A stretch of 64,000 bases of DNA from JANQPA01 sp964548175 (GCA_964548175.1 CAZJQS010000012.1:1-64000), one strand, 5' to 3'; counted from the stretch's first letter, positions 1 through 9,191 are shown. Program-made: numbers and translations. The notes: generated from the letters alone by a model not told the origin.

Positions 1-2
1 AC

Positions 3-311
3 CAACAATACGCCACCCTGGCCATTAATTTTAATGTTAACTGGCTAGACTTAAACGAAGGCTTTCAGGACGCTACCATTTATCTGATCGGCCCCAGGCT
101 GGACGTCACCTTTAGCAAAACGATCTTTTTCACCACTTTCCTGCAATACAACAGCCAGTTTGACAACATCAACATCAACAGTCGTTTCCAATGGCGCTTC
201 CGACCGGTTTCGGATATCTTCCTGGTGTATACGGATAATTATTTTCCCGAAAACCTGACTCCTAAAAACCGGGCGCTGGTGTTCAAAGCCACTTATTGGT
301 TGAACATATAA
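3..311 (+). CDS. DUF5916-type outer-membrane/carbohydrate-binding protein, C-terminal end (5' partial)
   Basis: An open frame enters from the left edge and stops at TAA 309-311, giving about 102 residues. The translation is a series of short amphipathic strands (FLQYNSQFDNININSRFQW, then IFLVYTDNYFP) and ends YWLNI. This is the usual ending of Bacteroidota DUF5916 proteins, which carry an N-terminal CBM9-like domain and a C-terminal beta-barrel-like region. Only the barrel-like end is visible, so the substrate cannot be judged. The stop codon directly abuts the repeat element at 312-490. Family assignment comes from remembered sequence pattern and is moderately secure. Confidence 0.6.
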   Translation, partial: QQYATLAINFNVNWLDLNEGFQDATIYLIGPRLDVTFSKTIFFTTFLQYNSQFDNININSRFQWRFRPVSDIFLVYTDNYFPENLTPKNRALVFKATYWLNI

Positions 312-490
312 GGGGTTGTGTAAAAAGTCTTCGGACTCTTTTGCGCAGCTAATAAAATTCTTTTTTGAGTGTTTTGCCGAAGAAAATCTGTGATTTTCTT
401 CGGCAAAACACTCAAAAAATAGCATCATTTAAGCCGAGCAAACCTGCCGGCCGTCAGGCGGGAGAAGTAGCTGCCTTTTTATACAACCCC
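312..490. repeat. MITE-like palindromic element, copy 1
   Basis: Ends are inverted: GGGGTTGTGTAAAAAGTC on the left, and the complement of GGGGTTGTATAAAAAGG on the right. Inside is a perfect inverted repeat, 361-388 against 392-419 (28-bp arms, 3-nt loop TGT). The left flank is 49 nt and the right flank 71 nt. It fills the space between two convergent genes, touching the stop of the DUF5916 gene and lying 4 nt from the stop of the SDR gene, so it may serve as a bidirectional terminator. No coding capacity. Confidence 0.85.
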
Positions 491-494
491 TTAT

Positions 495-1313
495 TTACAG
501 TTGGCTCATGACGATTCGATCGAACATGCGGTCGCTCAACCATTTTCTCATAAACAACAAAGGTCTGGCCAGCTTCCCTACGACATAACGCGTTTTCGGG
601 CGGTCTGAGCGGATGGCTTTGACAATGGCCTGCGATACTACAGAAGCGGGAGAGCCGTTACCTGGTCTGTAGGATTTTTCAGAGGCTTTGGCCACGGCCT
701 GGGCCAATTCCTGGTAAGCTGAATTTCCGGAACGCTCCAACATCGGACCGGACATCACATCCCCGAATTCCGTTTCGATGATCCCGGGTTCAATGATGAC
801 CACATCAATATTGAAAGGTTTCAGTTCCAGCCGAAGGGCATCCGACCAACCTTCCAGTGCATGTTTGGTAGCATGATACCAGGCGCCCAGAAGCGTATAT
901 ATTTTTCCTCCCATGGAAGAAATATTGATGATCTTACCAGACTTTTGCTCCCGCATATAAGGCAGGACAAGCTGAGTCAGATGCGCAAGCCCGAAGAGGT
1001 TGACCTCAAACTGGTAGCGGGCGTCGTTGATATCGGTATCTTCAACCGCTCCATACATTCCGAAACCTGCATTATTGATCAATACATCCACACCGCCATG
1101 GTTTTCGCGGATGGCGGCCACTGCCCGGCGGACGTCTTCTTCGTCGGTAATGTCCATTTTTATTGCGGTGCCCCCCATTTCTTCGAGCTCTTTCATCTTT
1201 TCGACCCTTCTGGCAGCTGCGTATACGACCATGCCCTCCCGGATCAGTTTTTTGGCGGTTTCTTTGCCCATACCGGAAGAAGCTCCGGTGATCAAAACGA
1301 CTTTTTCTTTCAT
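495..1313 (-). CDS. SDR-family oxidoreductase
   Basis: A 272-residue classical short-chain dehydrogenase, predicted cytosolic and NAD(P)-dependent. The N-terminal Rossmann motif TGASSGMG is at about residues 9-16, NNAG at about 80, the catalytic serine in INISSMGG, and the catalytic pair YHATK at about 146-150. The length (272) and long C-terminus fit the 'extended substrate' carbonyl/steroid-type SDRs often found next to AraC regulators in Bacteroidota. It lies 182 nt downstream of an AraC gene on the same strand, which is its likely regulator. The substrate cannot be inferred. Confidence 0.9.
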   Translation of the reverse strand: MKEKVVLITGASSGMGKETAKKLIREGMVVYAAARRVEKMKELEEMGGTAIKMDITDEEDVRRAVAAIRENHGGVDVLINNAGFGMYGAVEDTDINDARYQFEVNLFGLAHLTQLVLPYMREQKSGKIINISSMGGKIYTLLGAWYHATKHALEGWSDALRLELKPFNIDVVIIEPGIIETEFGDVMSGPMLERSGNSAYQELAQAVAKASEKSYRPGNGSPASVVSQAIVKAIRSDRPKTRYVVGKLARPLLFMRKWLSDRMFDRIVMSQL

Positions 1314-1495
1314 TTTACCGATGTTTGGCCCCTAAAGAATCCTGCAACAATGTTCAGTCCCTAATGGCATTGTTTGGAAAGACCAAAGGATCTTTCAAGC
1401 AATCTCTTTGGGGAATTGAAATATTTTATCCAAAGATAAGAGTAATATATGCCATACGCTTGTCTGAGTCCGTCAAAGGAACTTGTCTGAAAATG

Positions 1496-2335
1496 TCAGG
1501 CAAAAGATCTTTTGAACTCAGAAGGGCTTTTTCCAAACAAGCTTTTGAAGGACCGGCTAAAGTGCGCAAGGTCTTCGAAGCCTACGTCCAGATAGATATC
1601 GGAGGGGGAGCGATCGGTCTGCACCAGTAGCTGTCTGGCCAGTTTTAGCCGTTCTTTCATCATCCACTTATGAGGAGAATCATTAAAAATTTTCCGAAAC
1701 TCCCGGTTGAAAGTCGACAAGCTTCGCCCGGACATTTTGGCTAGTTTTTCTAGTGGAAGGTTATAGGTGAAGTTATGCTGCATGAACGCTTCCAGGTCTG
1801 CGCGCTCAGGCATGGAATACTCGTAAAAGACGCTAACCAATTCAGGCTTTGACTGGAGGATGGCGTATAAAGCTTCTTTGGTTTTCATTTCCACCACTTC
1901 CGGCTCCATTTTAATGAATTCCCGGCCGGAGAAGTAGGCTAAAAGGGAGTGGATCAATCCTTTTAAAAGGGGAGTATCCGGAATGGGAATAAACCGCTCT
2001 TCAACAGGTTTTATTTCCGTTGGAACGGGAAAGTTTTTGATTACTTTACGAATAAAGTCATTGTGCAGCGCAAAGGCCAGCATGACGGCTCCTTCTTCCT
2101 CTTTCGACCAGGTTTTAAAGCATTTTCCATGGGTATACTTGCGCACCAGAGCGAAAGCACCTTTAGGGATAACATGTAATTGTTGATCCAATTTGAGATT
2201 AAACTGCCCTTGTCGCATAAAAAGTAAGACATTACTCGGATAATACAGCGGATGCTCATCTGAGTTGTAGGTCTCAAAGGAAGCAGCAATTTCAAGTCCA
2301 TCACACTCCAGTAATTGAGGTTTTAACTGGTCCAT
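1496..2335 (-). CDS. AraC-family transcriptional regulator
   Basis: 279 residues. The C-terminal 85 residues form the double HTH of AraC proteins: first helix-turn-helix around LAKMSGRSLSTFNREF, second around YLDVGFEDLAHFSRSFKSLF, then GKSPSEFKRSF. The N-terminal ~180 residues resemble the cupin-like sensor of Bacteroidota AraC proteins without a recognisable ligand signature. It is clearly paralogous to the AraC gene at 58362-59213 (same HTH ending, same length). It precedes the SDR gene on the same strand and probably regulates it. Confidence 0.9.
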   Translation of the reverse strand: MDQLKPQLLECDGLEIAASFETYNSDEHPLYYPSNVLLFMRQGQFNLKLDQQLHVIPKGAFALVRKYTHGKCFKTWSKEEEGAVMLAFALHNDFIRKVIKNFPVPTEIKPVEERFIPIPDTPLLKGLIHSLLAYFSGREFIKMEPEVVEMKTKEALYAILQSKPELVSVFYEYSMPERADLEAFMQHNFTYNLPLEKLAKMSGRSLSTFNREFRKIFNDSPHKWMMKERLKLARQLLVQTDRSPSDIYLDVGFEDLAHFSRSFKSLFGKSPSEFKRSFA

Positions 2336-2640
2336 AATACAAATATGGTCATTTTTCTCTACTTCACTTGTCTGCTCGTGTCAAAACATATAAATACAAG
2401 GGGATTATCCCTGAAGGACCACCTCCGATAAGTAATGGAAATTAACACAGGATGTGAGTTTCTCCAAAAAAAAATAGGTCTGCTCTGAAAAAATTCACAT
2501 CCTATTTATTTAAATAAAGTTTTTTTTATATATTTATAGTGTTCAAAACCCCACCTTTTTCTTTTTTCGCTACCTAACAGATCAGATCTCAAATCATTAA
2601 CACGCTTCAGAACACCATTTTTCACCAAATCATCTTGATC
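2336..2640 (+). promoter_or_regulatory. AT-rich divergent intergenic region with AACAGATC leader motif
   Basis: Non-coding region between the minus-strand AraC gene and the first coiled-coil gene. It is very AT-rich (poly-T near 2520-2530). The octamer AACAGATC at 2576-2583 recurs upstream of the two other paralogues at 3351-3358 and 4191-4198, 58-115 nt before each start codon. This suggests a shared leader or operator. No gene seen. Confidence 0.4.
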
Positions 2641-2979
2641 ATGGAATACAGAGATCGAAGATCGCCAGAAGCCGAGCAATTGCTGTCAGAAACCGAATTT
2701 CAAAAAGAGGAATTGTTCTCGCTAATCAAATGCTATAAGCTAAGAATTCGCCAGCTGGAAAAAGAAAGAAGACAATTGTCCAGGCAGCTTGATCGATATG
2801 AAGACTATATCAAATACCAAAAACAGTATGTTAACCAAATTGAAAACCAGCAGCGTCAAAACCAACTCCTCCCTGTATCACCCCCCTCGAATGAAACGCA
2901 ATTTACAATTCCCGGAAAATGGCTGCATTGGTTACTGATCATTCTGATCTTTAACTATGCGATTTATCTTTTCAGCTAA
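2641..2979 (+). CDS. small coiled-coil protein with C-terminal membrane anchor, paralogue A
   Basis: 112 residues if started at ATG 2641. A TTG at 2635 is in frame, but paralogue C has the same TTGATCATGG context, which favours the ATG. Residues ~15-80 are a charged coiled coil beginning YKLRIRQLEKERRQLSRQLD. A proline-rich linker follows, then one hydrophobic helix (WLHWLLIILIFNYAIYLF) at the very C-terminus, i.e. a tail-anchored topology. No family recognised. First of three tandem paralogues, each with its own long AT-rich leader. Followed by a strong hairpin and a MITE-like element. Confidence 0.7.
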   Translation: MEYRDRRSPEAEQLLSETEFQKEELFSLIKCYKLRIRQLEKERRQLSRQLDRYEDYIKYQKQYVNQIENQQRQNQLLPVSPPSNETQFTIPGKWLHWLLIILIFNYAIYLFS

Positions 2980-3017
2980 CCCAAAAGGATAGCAAGTTAG
3001 CAAGTGCCAGGACGTAT

Positions 3018-3068
3018 TTAAGTCAACATTTGACGCCGCCCGGCGGGTGGCGTCAAATGTTGACTTAA
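3018..3068 (+). terminator. long hairpin after paralogue A
   Basis: Perfect 20-bp arms, 3018-3037 and 3049-3068, with an 11-nt GC-rich loop. It starts 38 nt after the stop of paralogue A and lies 4 nt before MITE copy 2. There is no poly-T tail. Probably a factor-independent or RNA-stabilising terminator. Confidence 0.6.
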
Positions 3069-3072
3069 CCTA

Positions 3073-3250
3073 GGGGCTGTGTAAAAAATCTTCGCACTCT
3101 TTTGCGCAGCTAATAAAATTCTTTTTTGAGTTTTTTGCCGAAGAAAATCACAGATTTTCTTCGGCAAAAAACTCAAAAAATAGCATCCTTTAAGCCGAGT
3201 AAACCTCCCGGCCGTCAGGCGGAAGAAGTGGCTGACTTTTTACACAACCC
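3073..3250. repeat. MITE-like palindromic element, copy 2
   Basis: Same orientation and flanks as copy 1 (49-nt left flank, 70-nt right flank, ends GGGGCTGTGTAAAAAATC and the complement of GGGTTGTGTAAAAAGTC). The central palindrome is 3122-3149 against 3153-3180, again 28-bp arms with a 3-nt loop. The loop is ACA, the reverse complement of copy 1's TGT. One arm position differs from copy 1 with a compensating change in the other arm. It separates two of the three coiled-coil paralogues. Confidence 0.85.
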
Positions 3251-3472
3251 GTAGGTTAAGTTAATTTTGTCCTATCACTCACTTACCTAATTATTTGACT
3301 AAAGTATTTTTTTTATCAATCTTTTTTTTATATTTTCGACCTGTATTCCAAACAGATCGTGAAAAAATAATTCCCGCCGTAAAACGTTAATTTTTTTCCC
3401 TTTTACTAAACTGGAATAGCTTTTGCTTTATGCTATTCCGGAAATATATTATAACACAAAAACTAATAATCC

Positions 3473-3907
3473 ATGAGAACGCGGGATTATAACACCAACG
3501 ACGGCCTTTTTTCTCTTAAGGCCAAAGAACAACGCAGGCTTCGCTTATCCAAAGAACTGGACATCGACACTTCCCTTTCCTCCTCCCCCAATGTGGAAGA
3601 ATCTGTTTACTCTGACAAATCCGAGGCTCAGCAACTGATTAAGACCTACAAATTGCGCATTCGCCAGTTGGAATCTGACCGAAAAAAGCTGTACAAGCAC
3701 ATCGATGAGTGCTACAATTACATCGATCTGCAAAAAAGCAATAACGGCAAACTACTAGCTCGCATTCAGCAACTTGAAAACCTGCCTGAAAGAAAAACGG
3801 ATGAACAACCTAAACGTAAGGGAGTTAGTCCATTCCTTCACTTGTTTTTCATTTCATCCCTGCTGCTTTATGCGCTTTACCTCGTTGTGAGCTTGATGAC
3901 CGCATAA
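3473..3907 (+). CDS. small coiled-coil protein with C-terminal membrane anchor, paralogue B
   Basis: 144 residues from ATG 3473. It has a variable N-terminal ~45 residues, then the shared coiled-coil core starting YKLRIRQLESDRKKLYKHID, a basic linker (RKTDEQPKRKG) and a C-terminal membrane helix (FLHLFFISSLLLYALYLVV). The core is nearly identical in register to paralogues A and C, which proves tandem duplication, but the N-terminus and linker diverge. Upstream AACAGATC at 3351-3358. Unknown function. Predicted single-pass or tail-anchored inner-membrane protein facing the cytoplasm. Confidence 0.7.
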   Translation: MRTRDYNTNDGLFSLKAKEQRRLRLSKELDIDTSLSSSPNVEESVYSDKSEAQQLIKTYKLRIRQLESDRKKLYKHIDECYNYIDLQKSNNGKLLARIQQLENLPERKTDEQPKRKGVSPFLHLFFISSLLLYALYLVVSLMTA

Positions 3908-4273
3908 AGCAGCCTTACATTTCTGAGAGAGGAAGTTCAAAAGGTCAGCCCGGCCCTTTTGCTTTTCTGCTGCTCTTATTTACGGAATTCAGCGGTATTT
4001 TCGCACACTGCTGTTCTTTCTATTGCTATGGCCGGGATATGCCGCGCTATTACTCCAATTGCACTTTATCAGTAGGATTCAGCTGAAAGCTGGAATTCCC
4101 TGTACTCTAAGAATATCTCCCCCTCAAATTGGCACGGTGTTTGATCAGTTTATAAAAAAAGCGGCATTCCCCCCTCGCTTATTATTTTCTAACAGATCAA
4201 TAAAGCGCCTGAAACAGAGCACGACAATCAACACGGCGCTTATTTTTCATTAGCAACCATAAAAATGTTGATC
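3908..4273 (+). promoter_or_regulatory. leader region of paralogue C
   Basis: About 365 nt without a convincing gene. AACAGATC lies at 4191-4198, 76 nt before ATG 4274, matching the other two paralogues. A 76-codon open frame across 4023-4253 has no coding signature and overlaps the conserved leader motif, so it is not called. Confidence 0.4.
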
Positions 4274-4636
4274 ATGGTAACGCAAAACTACAACACCACC
4301 TCTGCACGGGATATCGAACAGGCCTTAAAGCAAATCAGATCCTCACAAAACAATATCGGCAAGACCAGCAGTTGGTACGAAACCAGGTTACAGCAGTTGG
4401 AAACAGAGCAAAACCGACTTTACCAATACATCAAGGATTGCCAGACTTATCTGGATTATCAGCGCAGCCACAATAAAAAGCTAAAAGCAAAGCTCCATCG
4501 GTTGCAGGAGATCTACGAAGAAGACAGCGAGAAAAAACTCTGGTTTTGTATTCCTCGCACCTGGATCAAAAAAGCACTGATGCTAAGCATTGGATTATTG
4601 AGCATAGGGATTCTTTTAGCTTTACTCGGCTTGTAG
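4274..4636 (+). CDS. small coiled-coil protein with C-terminal membrane anchor, paralogue C
   Basis: 120 residues from ATG 4274. The upstream in-frame ATG 4265 is less likely, because the context TTGATCATGG is shared with paralogue A. The coiled coil begins YETRLQQLETEQNRLYQYIK. A short basic segment (PRTWIKKA) precedes a C-terminal membrane helix rich in Leu/Ile/Gly (MLSIGLLSIGILLALLGL). The conserved spacing of Tyr residues (YIKDCQTYLDYQ) matches B (YNYIDLQ) and A (EDYIKYQ). Ends 20 nt from the convergent esterase gene. Confidence 0.7.
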   Translation: MVTQNYNTTSARDIEQALKQIRSSQNNIGKTSSWYETRLQQLETEQNRLYQYIKDCQTYLDYQRSHNKKLKAKLHRLQEIYEEDSEKKLWFCIPRTWIKKALMLSIGLLSIGILLALLGL

Positions 4637-4655
4637 GCAAGCTGCCGAATCATAG

Positions 4656-5894
4656 TCACTTCTCCAGGTCGTTCATTTTTTCTCTGATGGCGGCGACTTC
4701 TTTGATGGAGAGGGCTTTGGCATAAAAATCTTTGGCGCGATCTATTTTTTCCCTTTTGCGGTAAAAATCGCCCAAACGTTCATGAGCACTGACGCTGGTA
4801 GGATAATTCTTTACATTCATCTGATAAAGCGACTCCGCCCGCTCAGGCATGCCCAACCCTTCAAAAATTGAGCCCAGGCCGTCTATCTCCTGCTCTGGCG
4901 GAAGCATATCGTATCCCATCATCGACGAAGCTTTTTTGTAGTGCTCCTTAATGTAAGGCAAAATATCCAGGCCCGGCCGGGCCAATAGCCTCAGTTCAGG
5001 CAGCTGATACGCCTTAAAAAGGAAGCGGAAGGCATCGTAGGTAGCGATCAAGGGTACAGACTGGTGCGTTTCTTCTTTATAAAACTTCCAATCCCAGCGG
5101 AGGCCGGTCCGGTCATTTTTTGTCAATGCATCCGTCATTTCGATAATACAACGCGCATGGGTGCTCATCATGGAATAATCTCTTCTCAAACTACTGGTAT
5201 CCTGGCCTGGTTCCAGGGTATTGGCCATGGCTAAAAAAAGCTGTTTACCCAGGAAAGCTCCCTCTTCTGCAACCTCTCTAAAATCCTTAACCAGCTTTTC
5301 CCGGTCCCACCAAAGGCTCGGATCAATGGCCAGATAACCGTTGAAAAGATCCTTGTGGTTCAACAAAATATGCATCGCTAAAAGTCCGCCAAAAGAATGG
5401 CCCACCAACAGCCGATAGGGCGCTGTGGGATAGTGTTGATCAATGTAAGGCATCAGCTCGGTTCTTAAAAACTCCGTAAACGCCTCCCCTCCTCCGGAGT
5501 TCTTAGTCTGTTCCGCTTCCAAATAGATAGCATTCTTGACAAAAGTAGGCGTCAAGTCCCTGGTTCTGTCCGTATTGGGAATACCCACAATGATCATCTT
5601 GGGACAGAGCGTGTTTCCATTCACCGAACTTAACTGGTGCATCATACCCACCATCGAATAAAAATGGGCGGCGCCATCCAAGAGGTATACCACCGGAAAC
5701 CGCTGCTCGGCGTAAGTCTCCTTATCCAGCTTCGGAACGTGCACCCAAATTTCCCGCTCTTCTTCCAACACCTCGGAATACAGCTGTTCGATTGTTCCTA
5801 TACCGATCTCCTTTTTCCCTTCCTGAGCTTGCAGATGGATAAAAAAAGCAAGAAAAAGGATTAAAAAGGAGATTCTGCGTGAGAAAAAGAGCAT
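4656..5894 (-). CDS. secreted alpha/beta-hydrolase esterase with C-terminal TPRs
   Basis: Start chosen at ATG 5894, which gives a clean signal peptide (MLFFSRRISFLILFLAFFIH, cleavage after LQAQ). The in-frame ATG at 5939 would bury it. The mature protein has a Fes/IroE-type putative esterase domain (COG2819): YLLDGAAHFYS, then the nucleophile elbow GHSFGG with Ser at about 167. After about residue 330 two TPR-like helices follow (GLGMPERAESLYQMNVKNYP; RAKDFYAKALSI). Likely a periplasmic serine esterase, substrate unknown. Divergent from the Asp-box protein with 74 nt between starts, so the two may be co-regulated. Confidence 0.85.
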   Translation of the reverse strand: MLFFSRRISFLILFLAFFIHLQAQEGKKEIGIGTIEQLYSEVLEEEREIWVHVPKLDKETYAEQRFPVVYLLDGAAHFYSMVGMMHQLSSVNGNTLCPKMIIVGIPNTDRTRDLTPTFVKNAIYLEAEQTKNSGGGEAFTEFLRTELMPYIDQHYPTAPYRLLVGHSFGGLLAMHILLNHKDLFNGYLAIDPSLWWDREKLVKDFREVAEEGAFLGKQLFLAMANTLEPGQDTSSLRRDYSMMSTHARCIIEMTDALTKNDRTGLRWDWKFYKEETHQSVPLIATYDAFRFLFKAYQLPELRLLARPGLDILPYIKEHYKKASSMMGYDMLPPEQEIDGLGSIFEGLGMPERAESLYQMNVKNYPTSVSAHERLGDFYRKREKIDRAKDFYAKALSIKEVAAIREKMNDLEK

Positions 5895-5968
5895 AGTGTA
5901 GTATTTTAATTGTCCATTTAAAGGTAAAACAACTTCCATTTATTCGACGCCAAAACAAAAACAATAGT

Positions 5969-8900
5969 ATGAAAAAAACAATTCTTCTCTTATTTATGAT
6001 CAGCCTGGCTTTCCAACTACAGGCTCAAACCCTCGAAACCAGCCAGATCGATCAACTGAAATTCCGCCATATCGGCCCTATCGGTAACCGGCTGAACTCT
6101 GTCTCCGGCGTGGCCGGTGATCCGCTTACTTACTTTGTGGGCGCCGCCTCCGGAGGTGTATGGAAAACTACAGACGGTGGCCTTAACTGGAGGCCGGTTT
6201 TCGATCAGATGGCTGTTCACTCCATCGGATCGATTGCCATTGCCCCTTCTAATCCTCAAGTCGTTTATGTAGGCACAGGAGAGAGCTTTATCCGTTCCAA
6301 TGTCTCTATCGGAAAAGGCATGTACAAGTCTACCGACGGCGGCGAGACCTGGACAAAAATCGGCCTTGAAAAAACCGGCCGGATCAGTCGCGTACTAGTC
6401 CATCCGGAAAATGAAGACATCGTCTACGTGGCGGCTCTTGGACACGCCTACGCTCCTCAAAAAGAACGAGGCATTTTCAAAAGCGCAGATGGTGGCAAAA
6501 CCTGGGAGCACGTCCTTTTTGTCGACGAAAACACCGGCGCCTCTGATATCGTCATGGATCCGGACAACCCAAGGATCCTCTTTGCCGGTACCTGGCAACT
6601 AGACCTAAAGACCTGGAAGCGCATCAGCGGCGGCCCCGGCAGTGGTGTGCATATGTCTACTGATGCAGGCCAGACCTGGAAAAAGCTGGAAGGTAACGGC
6701 CTGCCTAAAGGTCCGGTCGGTAAAATAGCGCTAGCCATGACGCCCGCCAAGCCAGACAGAGTTTATGCGCTCATTGAAACAGGAGACGGCCTCCCTTACG
6801 AAGGCAAAGGCGAGCCGACCGAGTCCGGCGAACTCTGGCGTTCTGACGATAACGGAAAAACGTTTAGGCTCGTCAATTCCGACCGCGACCTGGGTGGTCG
6901 ACAAGCTTACTACACCAGGCTCGCCGCCTCTCCTGATAATCCGCATGAAGTATACTTCATTGCCGCCGGATTTTCCACCAGCATCGATGGCGGAGAAAGC
7001 ATCAAAGCGGCGGCCTCTCCTCTCTCCGGCCCTAACTGGGACCATCACGAAATGTGGATCGACCCAACTAACGGCAATCGTATGGTCGTGGTTGGTGATG
7101 GGGGCGTGTCTATTTCTATGAACAGAGGCCAATCCTGGCTGCGCAACTTTTTGCCGGTGGCTCAGCTGTATCACGTTACGACTGACACCAAAGTACCTTA
7201 TAATGTGCTCACCAACCGCCAGGACGGTCCTTCCATGAAGGGGCCCAGCAACAGCCGGGTAAGCGGTATTTTTGGCCCCGGCATGATACATTCCGGCATG
7301 TGGTATGATGTAGGAGGCGGAGAAAGCGGCTTTGCGACGCCCGATCCTGAGAATCCAGACCTTATCTGGTCCAGCGCTTCCGGTTTCGGCCCGATCGGCG
7401 GTATTGTGACACGTTACAATGAAAAGACCCGCCATGTTCAGCAAGTGGATGTATGGCCTGAAAATTCCAACGGAACGCCGGCGGATGGGGTAAAATATCG
7501 TTTCCAGTGGACCTTTCCGCTGCTGATCTCACCGCATGATCATAATACCGTTTATGTGACCAGCCAGTTTGTGCATCGCACCACCGACGGCGGCTATTCC
7601 TGGGAGATCATCAGTCCGGACCTGACGCTGAACGAAAAAGACAAACAAGGCTTCTCCGGCGGTTTGACCGGTGACAACATCAATGTTGAATACTTCAACG
7701 TCATTTATGCCTTTGAGGAATCCCCGGTAGAAGAAGGCGTTTTCTGGGCCGGCACCAATGACGGGCTCGTTCATGTCAGTCGGGATGGTGGGGAAAACTG
7801 GACCGATGTCACCAAAAACATTCCCGACCTCCCTGAATATGGCGTTGTTCGAAATATTGATGCTTCCAAATGGGATGCAGGAAAAGCTTATTTGACCATC
7901 GAGTTTCACCAGGTCGGTAATTTCAAGCCTTACGTTTATAAAACGGAGGATTATGGAAAAAGCTGGACGAAGATCACCCAAGGCATTAAGGACGACAATC
8001 TGAACTACACCCGTTGCGTACGCGAAGACCCCGTTCGGGAAGGTCTGTTATACCTAGGTACGGAAAGCGCGTTATATGTGTCTTTTGACGACGGCGCCAA
8101 CTGGCAGTCGATGATGACGAATTTACCACCTACGCCCTACTACTGGATCGACATTCCGGAGCATTACAACGACCTTGTTTTAGGCACTTATGGCAGAGGC
8201 GTTTGGATACTGGATGATCTGACGCCCCTGCAACAATTTGAACCGGCGGTAGCCGACAAGGACGTTCACTTGTTTAAGCCCCGTGATGCTTATCGTTTCT
8301 TACCGGTGACGATGAACATGCAGTTTTTCCCAGAGCCATCCTCCGGTAGAGATCCACAATACGGCGCATCGCTGCATTACTGGATGAAGGAAGTAGGAGC
8401 AGACACAAAGGTGAAGGTAGCCATCACCAATGCAGCGGGTGACACCGTCCGTACGCTCCAGCAAAAGCCGAAGCCCGGTCTCAACCGGACTTTCTGGGAC
8501 CTCAAAGGTGAGCCGACCAAAAAGATCGTCATGCGCACCAAGCCCCGGTATGCCGATTGGTATCCGATGAAGGAGGATCGTACGCGCGATGCAGTATCCA
8601 ATCCTGCGGCGGAATTTTCTATTTTGCTGCCTCCCGGCGATTACCAGGTGCACCTGATGGTGGATGATCAGACGGTCACACAGCCCTTAGAAGTCATCAA
8701 AGACCCCAATGCAGAGGGAACGGTAGCTGACATTGCTCAACAATATGAGTTTCTGAAAAAGGTCTACGAAGATCTGAATAAGACGGCCGAGACCATCAAC
8801 GAGATGGAGCGTATCCGCCGGCAGTTGCAGGATCAAATCGCCATGATGAAGGCCATGAAAAAGGCGCCTTCTGAAATAGAAAAAGTACAACAAATGCACG

Positions 8901-9166
8901 ATCAGGTGATGGAGATAGAGAACGAACTGATCCAACTTAATAACACCGGAAAGGGCCAGGATATGGTGCGTTCTCCGATCAAGTTGGTGGGCAAGCTCGT
9001 TTACCTGGGCACCAGCGCCGGGGTGGGCGACTTTCCGCCTACGGAGTCGTTTAAGGAAGTGTACGAGATGCTGCATGAAAGATTAGAGAAGGTAATAACC
9101 AGCTTTGAGACCTTTAAAAATGAGCAGATGAAAGATAAAATCGGAGAGACGATCATTAACGACTGA
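5969..9166 (+). CDS. secreted BNR/Asp-box propeller protein (sortilin/VPS10-like 'glycosyl hydrolase')
   Basis: 1065 residues with a signal peptide (MKKTILLLFMISLAFQLQAQ). At least ten Asp-box motifs of the S/T-x-D-x-G-x-x-W type are spread over residues ~60-740: KTTDGGLNW, KSTDGGETW, KSADGGKTW, MSTDAGQTW, RTTDGGYSW, VSRDGGENW, KTEDYGKSW, VSFDDGANW. This predicts two consecutive beta-propellers of the VPS10/sortilin type. An Ig-like region follows (NRTFWDLKGEPTKK) and then a long C-terminal helix bundle (~890-1060). Databases commonly label these 'glycosyl hydrolase', but I see no catalytic signature; peptide or glycan binding is as likely. Confidence 0.85.
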   Translation: MKKTILLLFMISLAFQLQAQTLETSQIDQLKFRHIGPIGNRLNSVSGVAGDPLTYFVGAASGGVWKTTDGGLNWRPVFDQMAVHSIGSIAIAPSNPQVVYVGTGESFIRSNVSIGKGMYKSTDGGETWTKIGLEKTGRISRVLVHPENEDIVYVAALGHAYAPQKERGIFKSADGGKTWEHVLFVDENTGASDIVMDPDNPRILFAGTWQLDLKTWKRISGGPGSGVHMSTDAGQTWKKLEGNGLPKGPVGKIALAMTPAKPDRVYALIETGDGLPYEGKGEPTESGELWRSDDNGKTFRLVNSDRDLGGRQAYYTRLAASPDNPHEVYFIAAGFSTSIDGGESIKAAASPLSGPNWDHHEMWIDPTNGNRMVVVGDGGVSISMNRGQSWLRNFLPVAQLYHVTTDTKVPYNVLTNRQDGPSMKGPSNSRVSGIFGPGMIHSGMWYDVGGGESGFATPDPENPDLIWSSASGFGPIGGIVTRYNEKTRHVQQVDVWPENSNGTPADGVKYRFQWTFPLLISPHDHNTVYVTSQFVHRTTDGGYSWEIISPDLTLNEKDKQGFSGGLTGDNINVEYFNVIYAFEESPVEEGVFWAGTNDGLVHVSRDGGENWTDVTKNIPDLPEYGVVRNIDASKWDAGKAYLTIEFHQVGNFKPYVYKTEDYGKSWTKITQGIKDDNLNYTRCVREDPVREGLLYLGTESALYVSFDDGANWQSMMTNLPPTPYYWIDIPEHYNDLVLGTYGRGVWILDDLTPLQQFEPAVADKDVHLFKPRDAYRFLPVTMNMQFFPEPSSGRDPQYGASLHYWMKEVGADTKVKVAITNAAGDTVRTLQQKPKPGLNRTFWDLKGEPTKKIVMRTKPRYADWYPMKEDRTRDAVSNPAAEFSILLPPGDYQVHLMVDDQTVTQPLEVIKDPNAEGTVADIAQQYEFLKKVYEDLNKTAETINEMERIRRQLQDQIAMMKAMKKAPSEIEKVQQMHDQVMEIENELIQLNNTGKGQDMVRSPIKLVGKLVYLGTSAGVGDFPPTESFKEVYEMLHERLEKVITSFETFKNEQMKDKIGETIIND

Positions 9167-9191
9167 TTTTAGGCAAGTTTCTACTTACGTG

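Noticed and set aside
4023..4253. 76-codon ORF between coiled-coil paralogues
   Set aside because: Overlaps the conserved AACAGATC leader, no RBS, unlikely composition.
6731..7444. 237-codon minus-strand frame
   Set aside because: Opposite the Asp-box motifs of the propeller protein; no domain or RBS.
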